From: Nonomuraea sp. NEAU-A123
Lineage (GTDB): Bacteria; Actinomycetota; Actinomycetes; Streptosporangiales; Streptosporangiaceae
Assembly (NCBI RefSeq): GCF_018603905.1
Contig: NZ_JAHFZZ010000009.1
Coordinates: forward strand, 248,001 to 312,000
Direction of reading: 5' to 3'
DNA length: 64,000 bases
Shown: piece by piece, positions 1 through 8,027 of the stretch
Layout: the number at the start of each line of letters is the position of its first letter
Numbering within the stretch: the stretch's first letter is position 1
Program-made: the position numbers and the translations under genes
The notes under the pieces: generated by a model
The model's input: only the letters and a program-made list of their open reading frames with translations
Told to the model about the DNA's origin: nothing
Database searches by the model: none

Positions 1-79
1 CGGGAGCAAGTCCGATGAACGTGGCGGCGACCGGAAAAGCCGCATGTGGGTGGCGATCCAGAAAATCATCGAGATCCAT
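1..79 (-). CDS. Start of an unknown gene, cut by the window edge
   Basis: An ATG at 79-77 opens a minus-strand frame that runs off the left edge after 26 codons. The visible N-terminus begins MDLDDFLDRHPHAAFPVAAT. A GGGGGAGG stretch lies about ten bases upstream, further away than an ideal ribosome site. The frame faces away from the gene at 282, so the space between them would be a shared divergent control region. The fragment is too short to assign to a family. Confidence 0.45.
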   Translation of the reverse strand, partial: MDLDDFLDRHPHAAFPVAATFIGLAP

Positions 80-151
80 GGCTCAGTGACCTCCCCCGCC
101 GGATACTCGGAGAACGAAAGAAGCCTCGGCATGGTGCCCGCGGCCGTTGGA

Positions 152-167
152 CTAGGGACATCCCTAG
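152..167. promoter_or_regulatory. 16-bp perfect palindrome in a divergent gap
   Basis: CTAGGGA and TCCCTAG are perfect inverted arms separated by two bases. The site lies between the truncated minus-strand gene (start at 79) and the plus-strand gene at 282. The short spacer and its place between divergent starts fit a dimeric regulator site better than a terminator. The regulator is unknown. Confidence 0.35.
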
Positions 168-281
168 GTACCGTCCTGACGCGGCCCTTGCTCCGGCGTA
201 CTGATCATTGAGGGTCTGACGCGGTGACCTCAGCCCCGCCTGCCCCGGGCTGATCAGAACAGCCGGAGTCGAGGAGCCTTC

Positions 282-1193
282 ATGCCCGCTTTGCCCTACG
301 CCGACGATCTCGCCGAAGAGCTCGCCTCGATGGCCGGGGAGGTGCCGGCCACGGTCGGCGTGCTGGGGCTCGCCGCGCCCGAGCCGAGCACGGTCCAGCG
401 CCGCCTGGAGGACTTCGTCCTGGCCGTCGCCGGCCTGCGCGACGACACCGCCGAACGCCTGGAGGTGGTGACCCACCAGGACCGGACCACCGTGTGGCTG
501 CCGGGCCGGCTGCGGGCCGTGGGGTTCCACGCGTCGGGCTCGATGACCGTCCATCTCGACCTGCCGGCGTTCGAGGACGTCTTCGACAACGACCCCGGCG
601 ACGCGGAACTGACCGGCATGCTCCGGGCCGCCGCGGACCGGATCGGGCTGCCGTCCCTCGTCCCGGCCGAGGACGAGCTGCTGTTCGAGCGCTTGTGGCG
701 CATCAAGGCGGGCGGGGACCACCTGCCGGGGATGAGGACCGAGCCCGGTCTGTGCCGGGCGCTCGGCGCGTTCCGCCACTACGTACGTGATCTTCCGGTG
801 TACGGCAGGGCGTCGGCCACGGTGGAGCTGGGCGCGAGCGGCGGGGTGACGTCGCTGGGCGTGTCGACCCGCCGCTTCGCCGACGACGGGGGCGGCCCGG
901 TGGTCGCGGAGCCGCGGGTGCGGACGCCGATCCAGGCCGCGCGGGACGTCGTGGCCCGGCTGGCGGAGTCCTTCGCCGGGATGGAGGCCTGGCTGACGCC
1001 GCAGTGGTTCCGTTTCGGCTACCTGAGCCTCGGGCGGCGGCGACCGCAGGCGCTGCTCACGCCGTTCTACATCGCGAGCATCAGGGTCCGGAGCGACAGG
1101 GAGGTCTCCGCGCACGTGACCGCGGTGCCGGGCTGCGACGGGCGGTTCGTCCCCACGCTGACCCTGGTCCCCAAGCCGCGCCGCGTCGCTTAG
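282..1193 (+). CDS. Conserved-looking hypothetical protein, 303 aa
   Basis: I do not recognise the family. The ATG is preceded by GAGGAG at good spacing, so the start is firm. The protein is soluble-looking with no signal peptide or membrane segment. It is rich in Leu, Val, Arg and acidic residues and has no obvious metal- or nucleotide-binding motif. An aromatic stretch near residues 245-252 (TPQWFRFGYLSL) is its most distinctive part. It stands alone: upstream is a divergent gap with a palindrome, and its TAG overlaps the TAA of convergent leuA by a few bases, so no terminator separates the two genes. Codon use matches its neighbours. Confidence 0.6.
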   Translation: MPALPYADDLAEELASMAGEVPATVGVLGLAAPEPSTVQRRLEDFVLAVAGLRDDTAERLEVVTHQDRTTVWLPGRLRAVGFHASGSMTVHLDLPAFEDVFDNDPGDAELTGMLRAAADRIGLPSLVPAEDELLFERLWRIKAGGDHLPGMRTEPGLCRALGAFRHYVRDLPVYGRASATVELGASGGVTSLGVSTRRFADDGGGPVVAEPRVRTPIQAARDVVARLAESFAGMEAWLTPQWFRFGYLSLGRRRPQALLTPFYIASIRVRSDREVSAHVTAVPGCDGRFVPTLTLVPKPRRVA

Positions 1194-2908
1194 GGGACCT
1201 CCTGGCCGACAGAGGCTCGGTTGGCGGCGGCGAGTAGCGCGCGGACGGAGGCGGTCAGTACGGAGGTGTCGCGGCCCGCTCCCCACTGGACCGTCTCGCC
1301 CACGCGCGCCTCGACGTAGGCGACGGCCTGGCTGTCCTGGCCCGGCCCGGTGGCGTGCTGGGCGTAGTGCAGGATGTCGATCCCGCCCAGCGCCCCGGCC
1401 AGCGCCGACAGCGGGCCGTTGCCGGTCCCCCGCAGCTCGCCGCCGCCGTCACGCCGGGTGCCGGCGAACTCGTGGACCCCCGGCCCGCTCTCCGCGGTGC
1501 TCCAGTCCGCCAGCGCGTACGGCCCGTCGTCCGCCGGATCCAGGTAGGCGGCCTGGAACAGCCGCCACAGCTCCTCGGCCGTCATCTCCGCACCACTGCC
1601 GTCGGTGGCCCGCTGGACCACCGACGAGAAGTCGATCTGCAACCGTCGCGGCAGGTCGAGCCCCTGGTGGGTGTTGAGCAGGTAGGCGATGCCGCCCTTG
1701 CCCGACTGGCTGTTGACGCGGATCACCGCCTGGTAGTCGCGGCCCACGTCCGCGGGGTCGATCGGCAGGTACGGCACCTCCCAGGGCGCCTGCTCCACGG
1801 GCACGCCCAGCTCGGCGGCCCGTTTGGCATGGTGGGCCAGACCCTTGCCGATGGCGTCCTGGTGCGTGCCGGAGAAGGCGGTGTAGACCAGGTCACCGGC
1901 GTACGGGTGGCGGTCGGGCACGGGCAGCCGGTTGCAGTGCTCGACCGTACGGCGGATCGCGTCGATGTCCGAGAGGTCCAGCATCGGGTCCACGCCCTGC
2001 GAGTGCAGGTTGAGCGCGAGCGTGACCAGGTCGACGTTGCCGGTGCGCTCGCCGTTGCCGAACAGGCAGCCCTCGACTCGCTGCGCCCCGGCCAGCAGCG
2101 CCAGCTCCGCGCAGGCGACGCCGGTGCCGCGGTCGTTGTGCGGGTGCACCGAGAGGATCACCGAGTCGCGGCGGGCCAGGTGGCGGTGCATGTACTCGAT
2201 CTGGTCGGCGTAGACGTTCGGGGTGGCGATCTCGACCGTGGCGGGCAGGTTGTGAATCACCGGGCGGTCCGGGCAGGCGTCCCACAGGGCCGTCAGGTCG
2301 TCGCAGACCTCCAGCACGTAGTCGGGCTCGGTGAGGTTGAACACCTCGGGCGAGAACTCGTACCTGATCGGCGGCCCGGGACGGGCGTCGGCCAGCCGGG
2401 CGACGTGCCCGGCCGCGTCCCTGATGAGGGCGCGCAACGATTCCCGGTCCTGGCCGAGCACCACGTTGCGCCAGGTGGGGGCGGTCGCCGTGTAGAGGTG
2501 GACGACGACCCGCGTCAGCCCCTCGACGGAGGCGAAGGTCCGCTCGATCAGGTCGCGCCTGGCGGCCGTGAACACGACGATCGTCACGTCCTCCGGCACC
2601 GCGCCCGGCACCGCCAGGTCGCGGACGAAGTCGAAGTCCGTCTGGCTGGCCGACGGGTAGCCGACCTCGATCTCCTTGAAGCCCATGGCCACCAGCAGCT
2701 CGAACATCCGCCGCTTGCGCCCCGGGTCCATCGGCTCGGCCAGCGCCTGGTTGCCGTCGCGCAGGTCCACGGGCACCCACAGCGGGGCCCGCTCGATGCG
2801 CCGCGCGGGCCAGCCGCGCTCGGTCAGCGGCACCTCGACGCGCCGGTGGGCGGGCTGGTAGCGGTGGTACGGCATGGCGCTGGGGCGTTGCCTGTTCCAG
2901 TCGTGCAC
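1190..2908 (-). CDS. leuA: 2-isopropylmalate synthase
   Basis: This cytoplasmic enzyme condenses acetyl-CoA with 2-ketoisovalerate, the first committed step of leucine synthesis. At 572 aa it is the long LeuA form found in actinobacteria and fungi. The HMGL-type barrel carries DLRDGNQ near residues 49-54, with the metal and catalytic residues, and HPHNDRGTG, with metal-binding His and Asp. The C-terminal ~140 residues should be the LeuA allosteric domain that senses leucine. The GTG start at 2908 is chosen because AAGGA sits six bases upstream; an in-frame ATG eleven codons later is the alternative. A leucine-coding leader peptide and hairpin lie upstream, which points to attenuation by leucyl-tRNA supply. 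The stop overlaps the convergent gene ending at 1193. Confidence 0.96.
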   Translation of the reverse strand: MHDWNRQRPSAMPYHRYQPAHRRVEVPLTERGWPARRIERAPLWVPVDLRDGNQALAEPMDPGRKRRMFELLVAMGFKEIEVGYPSASQTDFDFVRDLAVPGAVPEDVTIVVFTAARRDLIERTFASVEGLTRVVVHLYTATAPTWRNVVLGQDRESLRALIRDAAGHVARLADARPGPPIRYEFSPEVFNLTEPDYVLEVCDDLTALWDACPDRPVIHNLPATVEIATPNVYADQIEYMHRHLARRDSVILSVHPHNDRGTGVACAELALLAGAQRVEGCLFGNGERTGNVDLVTLALNLHSQGVDPMLDLSDIDAIRRTVEHCNRLPVPDRHPYAGDLVYTAFSGTHQDAIGKGLAHHAKRAAELGVPVEQAPWEVPYLPIDPADVGRDYQAVIRVNSQSGKGGIAYLLNTHQGLDLPRRLQIDFSSVVQRATDGSGAEMTAEELWRLFQAAYLDPADDGPYALADWSTAESGPGVHEFAGTRRDGGGELRGTGNGPLSALAGALGGIDILHYAQHATGPGQDSQAVAYVEARVGETVQWGAGRDTSVLTASVRALLAAANRASVGQEVP

Positions 2909-2959
2909 GGGGTTTCCTTCCCGGTCGTTCTACGGGGTTCGACCGGCATCGCGGAGCCA

Positions 2960-2997
2960 CCGCGGCGGGGTGCCGGTCGATTCAGGCCCCGCCGCGG
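2960..2997 (-). terminator. Attenuator hairpin upstream of leuA
   Basis: On the leuA strand an 11-base arm CCGCGGCGGGG (2997-2987) is complementary to CCCCGCCGCGG (2970-2960) across a 16-base loop. The first arm lies inside the leader peptide reading frame, so a ribosome stalled at the Leu codons would be positioned to influence folding. There is no clear U tract, which is common in high-GC actinobacteria. Confidence 0.6.
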
Positions 2998-3026
2998 CAG
3001 CCGAGAAGGAGACCGCGTGATGTCAT
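2982..3026 (-). CDS. leuA leader peptide, 14 aa
   Basis: The frame reads MTSRGLLLGCRGGA, with three consecutive leucine codons (CTC CTT CTC) followed at once by the GC-rich hairpin. This is the classical layout of an amino-acid attenuator: scarce charged tRNA-Leu would stall the ribosome on the Leu run and change the downstream fold. Attenuators of this kind have been predicted before leuA in other actinobacteria. No strong ribosome site is visible before the ATG; a short or leaderless transcript would explain that. The frame ends about 74 bases before the leuA GTG. Confidence 0.7.
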   Translation of the reverse strand: MTSRGLLLGCRGGA

Positions 3027-3060
3027 GCCGGGTACACTAACCACAACACAGGTCCTCAGA

Positions 3061-3075
3061 CAACCTGAGAGGTTG
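3061..3075 (+). promoter_or_regulatory. Inverted repeat overlapping the ribosome site of the GntR gene
   Basis: CAACCT and AGGTTG are perfect arms around GAG, just before the ATG at 3081. The centre overlaps the GAGAGG ribosome site. An overlapping CTCAG-N5-CTGAG repeat starts at 3055. FadR-type regulators often bind short palindromes and autoregulate, so this is a candidate self-operator. Confidence 0.4.
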
Positions 3076-3080
3076 ATTCG

Positions 3081-3776
3081 ATGCCGCTCGGCATGCTCCG
3101 CGCCACTCCCCTGGTCGAACAGGCCACCGAGCACCTGCGCGAGCAGATCACCGGCGGCCACTGGCCGATCGGCACCCGGCTCCCCGGCGAGAACGCCCTG
3201 GCCAAGACCCTCGGCGTGGGCCGCTCGACCGTCCGCGAGGCGCTGCGCGCGCTGGCCGGCGCCGGGCTGGTGCAGGCCCGTCAGGGCAGCGGCGTGTTCG
3301 TCATCGCCACCGAACCGGCCGACGACTGGGCCACCCGGCTCCGGCGGGCCGCGATCACGGACGTGTACGAGGTGCGGATGATGGTCGAGACCCAGGCCGC
3401 CCGCCTGGCCGCGACCCGCCGTACCGACGATGACCTCGCCTCACTGGAGGCGGCCCTGCAGGCGCGGCGGGCGGCGGCCGGAGGCGACGACGGGGATTTC
3501 GTGGACGCGGACATCGCGCTGCACGCGGCGGTGGTGGCGGCGGCGCGCAACCCGGTGCTCGACGACCTGTTCGCCGAGTTCGCCCCCAGGCTGCGGGGAC
3601 GGCTGGTGGACCTGGTGGAGCTGCTGGGCCTGCGGCACACCGACCCCAACCCGGGCGATGACGCGCACGCGGCGCTGGTGGACGCCATCAGGCGGGGGGA
3701 CGGGGAGGCGGCGAGCGGCATCCTGCAGGCGGAGCTGGAGCAGACACTGGCCTTGCTCCATCGCGACGTGACCTGA
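3081..3776 (+). CDS. GntR-family regulator, FadR subfamily
   Basis: The protein is 231 aa, the usual FadR-subfamily length. Residues 1-70 form a winged helix; the recognition region around LAKTLGVGRSTVREALRAL is typical of GntR. Residues ~90-220 form an all-helical FCD ligand domain, opened by EVRMMVETQAARLAA. FCD domains usually bind small organic acids through a metal site. GAGAGG eight bases before the ATG supports the start. It diverges from leuA and its leader across a short gap, so it could control leuA or only itself. The ligand cannot be read from the sequence. Confidence 0.9.
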   Translation: MPLGMLRATPLVEQATEHLREQITGGHWPIGTRLPGENALAKTLGVGRSTVREALRALAGAGLVQARQGSGVFVIATEPADDWATRLRRAAITDVYEVRMMVETQAARLAATRRTDDDLASLEAALQARRAAAGGDDGDFVDADIALHAAVVAAARNPVLDDLFAEFAPRLRGRLVDLVELLGLRHTDPNPGDDAHAALVDAIRRGDGEAASGILQAELEQTLALLHRDVT

Positions 3777-3781
3777 AGGTA

Positions 3782-3814
3782 GCGGCGGGGCCCGGTTCGC
3801 CCGGACCCCGCCGC
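3782..3814. terminator. Bidirectional terminator hairpin
   Basis: GCGGCGGGG-C-CCGG pairs with CCGG-A-CCCCGCCGC around a TTCGC loop, giving 13 paired bases and one mismatch. It lies between the convergent GntR gene (stop 3776) and the Asp-box protein (stop 3829). Confidence 0.75.
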
Positions 3815-3828
3815 CGGCGTACGACCGC

Positions 3829-5301
3829 TCAGCCGGGGAAGATCGCGCTGTGCACGTCCACCGGGTTGGCGGCATCGCCGGTGGAGACGCCGTACACGGC
3901 CGTGAAGGCGTTGCCGACCGAGACGAGGCCGGTGTAGTCACCGAGCAGGCGTCCCACGCTCGTCAACGGGAGCTTCCGCGTGTCGAACGGCCCCTCGATG
4001 TGCTGCTCACGCCACGACCCCGCCTTCGCGCAGTTGCTCGAGCAGGTCACGGCCCACATGTCGGTGAGCAGGGTGGCCGGGTCGGCCGTGTTGTTGCGGA
4101 AGTCGTAGTACGTGACCGCCACGGCGCCCGTCTTGGACGCGGCGACGACCGGCACGGCGGCGGAACCGGTGGGCGTCTTGTCCAGGCGGATCGGGGCGGA
4201 CCACGTCTGCCCGCCGTCCGCCGAGCGCGAGTAGGCCACGTGGAAGGTGCCGTCGGCCTCCTGGCTCTGCCAGGTGGCGTTGACCACCTGGGTGCCCGGC
4301 TGGGCGGCCAGCAGCGGCAGGGAGGCGTTGCGTACCGGGTCACCCGAGTTGTCCGGGTCCGGGATGCGGGGGCCCACCGCGAGCGGGGCCGGGACGTTCA
4401 GCGTCGGCGCCGACCAGGTCTTGCCGCCGTCGGTCGAGCGGATGACCCGGGTGGAGCCGTCGGTGTTCGTCTCGTAGTGCGTGCCGATCAGCAGCGTCCC
4501 GTCCGGGAGCGGCACCAGTTGGGTGCCGATGGCGCCTTCGTTGGTGGGCACGTCGTACACCTTGCTGCTGGTCCAGGTACGTCCGTCGTCGGTCGACTTG
4601 GCCAGGTAGATCGGCTGTACCCAGTTCGGCGTGGTGCTGGTCGACTGGTCGTCGATGCGGTCCCACACCGCGTAGACCACGCCCGCGTGGTACGGGTCCG
4701 CGGTCACCGTCGGGCGGTCGTTGAAGAACTGCGGGTTGTCGTCCCGCTGCAGGGTGGTGGGCGCGTCCCAGGTCCGGCCGCCGTCGCCGGAGCGGGCCAC
4801 CAGGATGGCGGTCACGTCGCCGGCGCGGGACATCGACAACGAGGCGGCCACCGCGGCACCCGATGGCGTGACTGTGACCCAGTTGTCGGTCGTGACGGCG
4901 TAGTCTCCGCCGTTGGCACTCGTGCCGCCGTTGCACTGGGAGAAGGCGGGCAGGTTCGTGGACTGCTGCCAGGTCAGGCCGAAGTCGTCCGACACGGCGG
5001 TGACGGCGCCGTTGCTGCCGTACCGGTTCCAGCGATCCTGCTGGTACACCGTGACGAGGTGTTGCGGACGGTTCGGGTCCCGCGCCACGGTGGGCAGGAC
5101 TTCGGTGTTGGGGTTCAGGGTGTAGCCGTCGGCCGGGGGAAGTCCGCAGCCCGCGGTCAGCGGGCTGATGCCGGAGACCGGCCGTACGACGGCGGCTTCG
5201 GCCTTCGCGGCGTCGTCGGCGGCAGCGGGCAGCGCGACGGTGCCGGCCAGCAGGATGGCCGCTGCGGGTAACAAAGCCCTGAAGGGTCGGATCACGAGCA
5301 T
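3829..5301 (-). CDS. Secreted Asp-box (BNR repeat) sialidase-like protein
   Basis: A signal peptide (hydrophobic core AAAILLAGTVALPAAADD, residues ~14-30) leads into a predicted beta-propeller. Five Asp boxes (S-x-D-x-G-x-T-W) are visible near residues 104, 171, 236, 289 and 360. Such repeats mark sialidases and related secreted glycan-binding or glycan-cleaving propellers. I do not see the RIP arginine motif of typical GH33 sialidases, so enzymatic activity is unproven. The ATG at 5301 abuts GAGGA with no spacing; the GTG at 5295, six bases beyond GAGGA, is the likelier start (488 aa). It is monocistronic and adjoins the fucosidase importer locus, which suggests extracellular glycan foraging. 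Confidence 0.8.
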   Translation of the reverse strand: MLVIRPFRALLPAAAILLAGTVALPAAADDAAKAEAAVVRPVSGISPLTAGCGLPPADGYTLNPNTEVLPTVARDPNRPQHLVTVYQQDRWNRYGSNGAVTAVSDDFGLTWQQSTNLPAFSQCNGGTSANGGDYAVTTDNWVTVTPSGAAVAASLSMSRAGDVTAILVARSGDGGRTWDAPTTLQRDDNPQFFNDRPTVTADPYHAGVVYAVWDRIDDQSTSTTPNWVQPIYLAKSTDDGRTWTSSKVYDVPTNEGAIGTQLVPLPDGTLLIGTHYETNTDGSTRVIRSTDGGKTWSAPTLNVPAPLAVGPRIPDPDNSGDPVRNASLPLLAAQPGTQVVNATWQSQEADGTFHVAYSRSADGGQTWSAPIRLDKTPTGSAAVPVVAASKTGAVAVTYYDFRNNTADPATLLTDMWAVTCSSNCAKAGSWREQHIEGPFDTRKLPLTSVGRLLGDYTGLVSVGNAFTAVYGVSTGDAANPVDVHSAIFPG

Positions 5302-5458
5302 TCCTCATCTTCGTTGTGTTGATGAAGACGTCACCGGCCTACCGGGGTTTCCCCGGCGTCCGGCGAACGACGAAGGAAGATTACCGGCGCAAGATCAGTT
5401 TCGTCTGCCGAATGATCACTGCCGATGATGACAAATCCGCAAGCCGCGTCTGACAGGC

Positions 5459-5472
5459 GAGCCCTCGGGCTC
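5459..5472 (-). terminator. Short hairpin after the ROK gene
   Basis: GAGCCC-TC-GGGCTC lies just past the ROK stop codon at 5481 on the same strand. The stem is only six bases, so its role as a terminator is tentative. The rest of the 5302-5480 gap holds no gene I can support. Confidence 0.3.
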
Positions 5473-5480
5473 CCGCCTGG

Positions 5481-6650
5481 TCACCCGCCCGACGTACCGG
5501 GCGGCCCGATGGCAAGCGTTTCCGGAGCGGCGAGCGCCAGACTGGCCGCGCCGAGCGCGTGCTGGGCGTCGCTCCAAGGACGGACGATCACTTGGGCGCG
5601 GTAGGCCGCGGTGACCTGGCTGGTCCGCATCACGGCGGAGAACCCGGGCTCCAGGCCCGGCCAGAGAACGTGGTTCTCGCCGATGACCGCGATGGTGGGC
5701 GTGCCGAGCAGGTTGACGACGCCGGCGACGGACCGCCCGAGTATGGTGCCGACCTTGGCGAGCACTCCGGCCAGTGACCGCTCACCGGAGACCCATCGCG
5801 AGCGGAGCTCCTCGATGGTGGTGCTCGCCTCGGCGAGGCCCTCGCGACGGGCGGCGCGCAGGATCCCGTCGTCGCCGGTGAACGTCTCCAGACAGCCCCG
5901 GGCGCCGCAGGCGCAGCGCGGGCCGGTGGCGGCGACCGGCGTGTGGCCGAACTCGCCGGACAGCCCGCTCGGATCGCGGTGCACCCGCCGCCGCAGGACC
6001 GCCCCGATCCCCACCCCGTCGCCGATGCCGAGCACCAGGAAGTCGTCGTGCTCACGTCCCGTCCGATACAGGAGTTCGGCGGTGGTGCTGGCCGTGAGGT
6101 CGTTGTCGACGAGCACCGGGATCGGCAGCGCGGCACGCAGCCGTTCACCGAGAGGAAGGTTGCTCCACCCAAAGCGGGGACAGAACCGGATATAACCCGC
6201 ATCGACGGCAGCCGGCACGGCCACGCCGGCGGCCTTGAGCCTGGGGCCCACGGCGGGGTCGGCCAGCGGCCGGCCGATGACCCTGAGTAGCTGAGGGATC
6301 GGGTCTGCGTGACAGTCGAAGGACGATACATCGGATGTGAGCATCCCTCCATCCAGCCCCGCCACGACGGTGACGAGGTGGTCGGTCGCCACCCGTACGC
6401 CGATGGTCGCGGCGGCCTCCGGCACCACCTGAAGGGGGATGCGCGGCCGGCCGACCACCCCGGTCTGCGGGGCGAGAATCCGTAGATAACCGCTGGCCAA
6501 TAGGCGTCGCGTGTGTTCGTGCACGGTCGCGTCGCCGAGCTTGAGCCGGGCCGCGATCTGGCGGCGGTCCAGGGCGCCGGCCGTGCCGAGAAGCGCCAGG
6601 ATCTCCACGCGAGTCAGATCGCCGCGACCGGCCGTTCGGCGAGCAGTCAT
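5481..6650 (-). CDS. ROK-family transcriptional regulator of the fucosidase operon
   Basis: The protein is 389 aa. An N-terminal winged helix (~residues 10-65, including RRQIAARLKLGDATVHEHTRRL) is followed by a ROK sugar-kinase-like domain. GEFGHTPV and CACGARGCLE supply the ROK signature with zinc-binding cysteines. DNA-binding ROK proteins of this kind are typically repressors released by a sugar. It diverges from the importer at 6748, and a 28-bp palindrome in the gap sits just after the importer promoter. That arrangement suggests it represses the fucoside operon and possibly itself. The inducer is unknown; fucose or a fucoside is a guess from the adjacent GH29 gene. Confidence 0.9.
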   Translation of the reverse strand: MTARRTAGRGDLTRVEILALLGTAGALDRRQIAARLKLGDATVHEHTRRLLASGYLRILAPQTGVVGRPRIPLQVVPEAAATIGVRVATDHLVTVVAGLDGGMLTSDVSSFDCHADPIPQLLRVIGRPLADPAVGPRLKAAGVAVPAAVDAGYIRFCPRFGWSNLPLGERLRAALPIPVLVDNDLTASTTAELLYRTGREHDDFLVLGIGDGVGIGAVLRRRVHRDPSGLSGEFGHTPVAATGPRCACGARGCLETFTGDDGILRAARREGLAEASTTIEELRSRWVSGERSLAGVLAKVGTILGRSVAGVVNLLGTPTIAVIGENHVLWPGLEPGFSAVMRTSQVTAAYRAQVIVRPWSDAQHALGAASLALAAPETLAIGPPGTSGG

Positions 6651-6674
6651 CGGATATTTCCTCTCACAAGCTCA

Positions 6675-6704
6675 TTGACATTACGGATTGCTACGCCCTA
6701 GTTT
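6675..6704 (+). promoter_or_regulatory. Sigma-70-type promoter for the fucoside importer operon
   Basis: TTGACA (6675-6680) and TAGTTT (6699-6704) are separated by 18 bases and point at the importer gene. Transcription would begin near 6711, inside the palindrome at 6709-6736, so a bound repressor would block it. Confidence 0.55.
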
Positions 6705-6708
6705 CAAA

Positions 6709-6736
6709 TCAATTAACTCGGCCCCGAGCTTATTGA
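6709..6736. promoter_or_regulatory. 28-bp imperfect palindrome, candidate ROK operator
   Basis: TCAATTAACTCGG and CCGAGCTTATTGA flank a CC centre and match at 11 of 13 positions when folded. A related half-site, AAGCTCATTGA, lies at 6668-6678 next to the -35 box. The position, overlapping the expected transcription start, fits the divergently encoded ROK repressor. Confidence 0.55.
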
Positions 6737-6747
6737 GTGGAGCTGCG

Positions 6748-8019
6748 ATGGGCAGGCAGATGCATGGCGGTCGGAGATCATTGGCGATCGCAACAGCGGT
6801 GGTCATCGCGGGGGGATTAACGGCCGGTTGTGGGGGCGACGGCCAGGACTCGGCAGGAGGCAGCAAGGCGAGCAACGGCGCGGTGGCGCTCACCTGGTCG
6901 ATGTGGGCGTCCGGAACTGAGGACCGAAATGCCTGGCAGAAGGTGGCCGACCAGGTCACCCAGAAGTACCCGAACATCAAGATCACCCTCGAGACGGCAC
7001 CCTTCGCCGACTACTTCAGCAAACTCGGCACCCGACTGGCCGGCGGCAGCGCGGCGTGCATCGTCTCCATGCAGAGCCTGCGTACGGGCGGCTACGTCAG
7101 CGGCATGCGCCCCTTGGACGACCTGATCAAGAAGAACGGCCTCGACATCGCCGACTTCGACTCCTCGATCATGGCCGGGCTGGCCTCGGGCGGCAAGCAG
7201 TACGCGCTGCCGTACGACGTCGGCTCGCTGATCCTCACCTACAACAAGGACATGTTCAAGGCGGCCGGCGTGCCGGACCCGAAGGTCGGCTGGAGCGTGG
7301 CGGACTTCGAGTCGGCGGCCAAGAAGCTGACCACCGGCGGCAAGTACGGCTTCGTGGCCTACCCCTCGGCCCTGGGGATGTTCTCGATGATCCTCTCCAA
7401 GACGGGCGCCGAGCCGATGGACGCCTCCGGCAAGCTCACCCTCACCACCGAGCCGATGAAGGCCGGCTTCCAGTGGTACGCGGACCTGGTCGCCAAGCAG
7501 GGCGTAGCGCCCAAGGTGCCCGGCGTGGACAACAACTTCACCGAGACCCAGTTCCTCAACGGAAACGTGGCGATGTCGGTGAACGGCCCCTGGTCGGTTC
7601 TGGAGCTCAAGGCGAAGGCCAAGTTCGATGTGGGCCTGGCCACCATCCCCGCCGGTCCGAACGGGACCAAGAGCTACTCGGCCGGGTCCGGCTTCGGCAT
7701 CTCCCAGTCCTGCCCGTACCCTGACGAGGCGTTCAAGGCGGTCAGCACGATGACCAGCGCCGAGGTGCTCGGGCAGCTCGGCTCGGTCGGGCGCGCCTAT
7801 CCGGCGCGCAAGTCCGTACAGAACAAGTGGTACGAGAACGCCTTCGAGGGCTCCAAACCGGTCCTCGACGCCGCCAACGCCTCCGCGAAGCCGTTCCGGA
7901 CGACCAGTAACTGGGACCCGGTGGAGAAGCTGCTGGCCCAGTACGGCATCCAGGCCTTCAACGGGCAGTCCACGGGGGCGGAAGTACTCAGCCAGGTGCA
8001 ACAGCAGGCACCGGCGTAG
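6748..8019 (+). CDS. Sugar ABC transporter substrate-binding lipoprotein
   Basis: The ATG at 6748 is chosen because GGAG sits five bases upstream and it places a lipoprotein signal at the N-terminus: basic MGRQMHGGRR, a hydrophobic stretch, then lipobox LTAGC. A longer frame from 6688 would overlap the operator. The mature ~400 aa is a family-1 extracellular solute-binding protein, with the usual ALTWSMWASGTEDRNAWQK opening. It is anchored outside the membrane and delivers sugar to the two permeases encoded next. The ROK operator, importer and GH29 context suggest a fucosylated oligosaccharide ligand, which is inference. No ATPase gene follows. Confidence 0.93.
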   Translation: MGRQMHGGRRSLAIATAVVIAGGLTAGCGGDGQDSAGGSKASNGAVALTWSMWASGTEDRNAWQKVADQVTQKYPNIKITLETAPFADYFSKLGTRLAGGSAACIVSMQSLRTGGYVSGMRPLDDLIKKNGLDIADFDSSIMAGLASGGKQYALPYDVGSLILTYNKDMFKAAGVPDPKVGWSVADFESAAKKLTTGGKYGFVAYPSALGMFSMILSKTGAEPMDASGKLTLTTEPMKAGFQWYADLVAKQGVAPKVPGVDNNFTETQFLNGNVAMSVNGPWSVLELKAKAKFDVGLATIPAGPNGTKSYSAGSGFGISQSCPYPDEAFKAVSTMTSAEVLGQLGSVGRAYPARKSVQNKWYENAFEGSKPVLDAANASAKPFRTTSNWDPVEKLLAQYGIQAFNGQSTGAEVLSQVQQQAPA

Positions 8020-8027
8020 GGAGCGAC

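Noticed and set aside
66..1286. Long open frame on the strand opposite the 303-aa gene
   Set aside because: It overlaps the plus-strand gene and the end of leuA, is Arg/Pro/His-rich and shows no motif; it mirrors the GC-rich third positions of the real genes.
1355..3040. 561-codon frame opposite leuA
   Set aside because: LeuA is unmistakable on the other strand; this frame is low-complexity antisense.
3829..5301. Assignment as a true GH33 sialidase
   Set aside because: Asp boxes are clear, but the RIP arginine motif expected near the N-terminus is not visible, so only a sialidase-like propeller is claimed.
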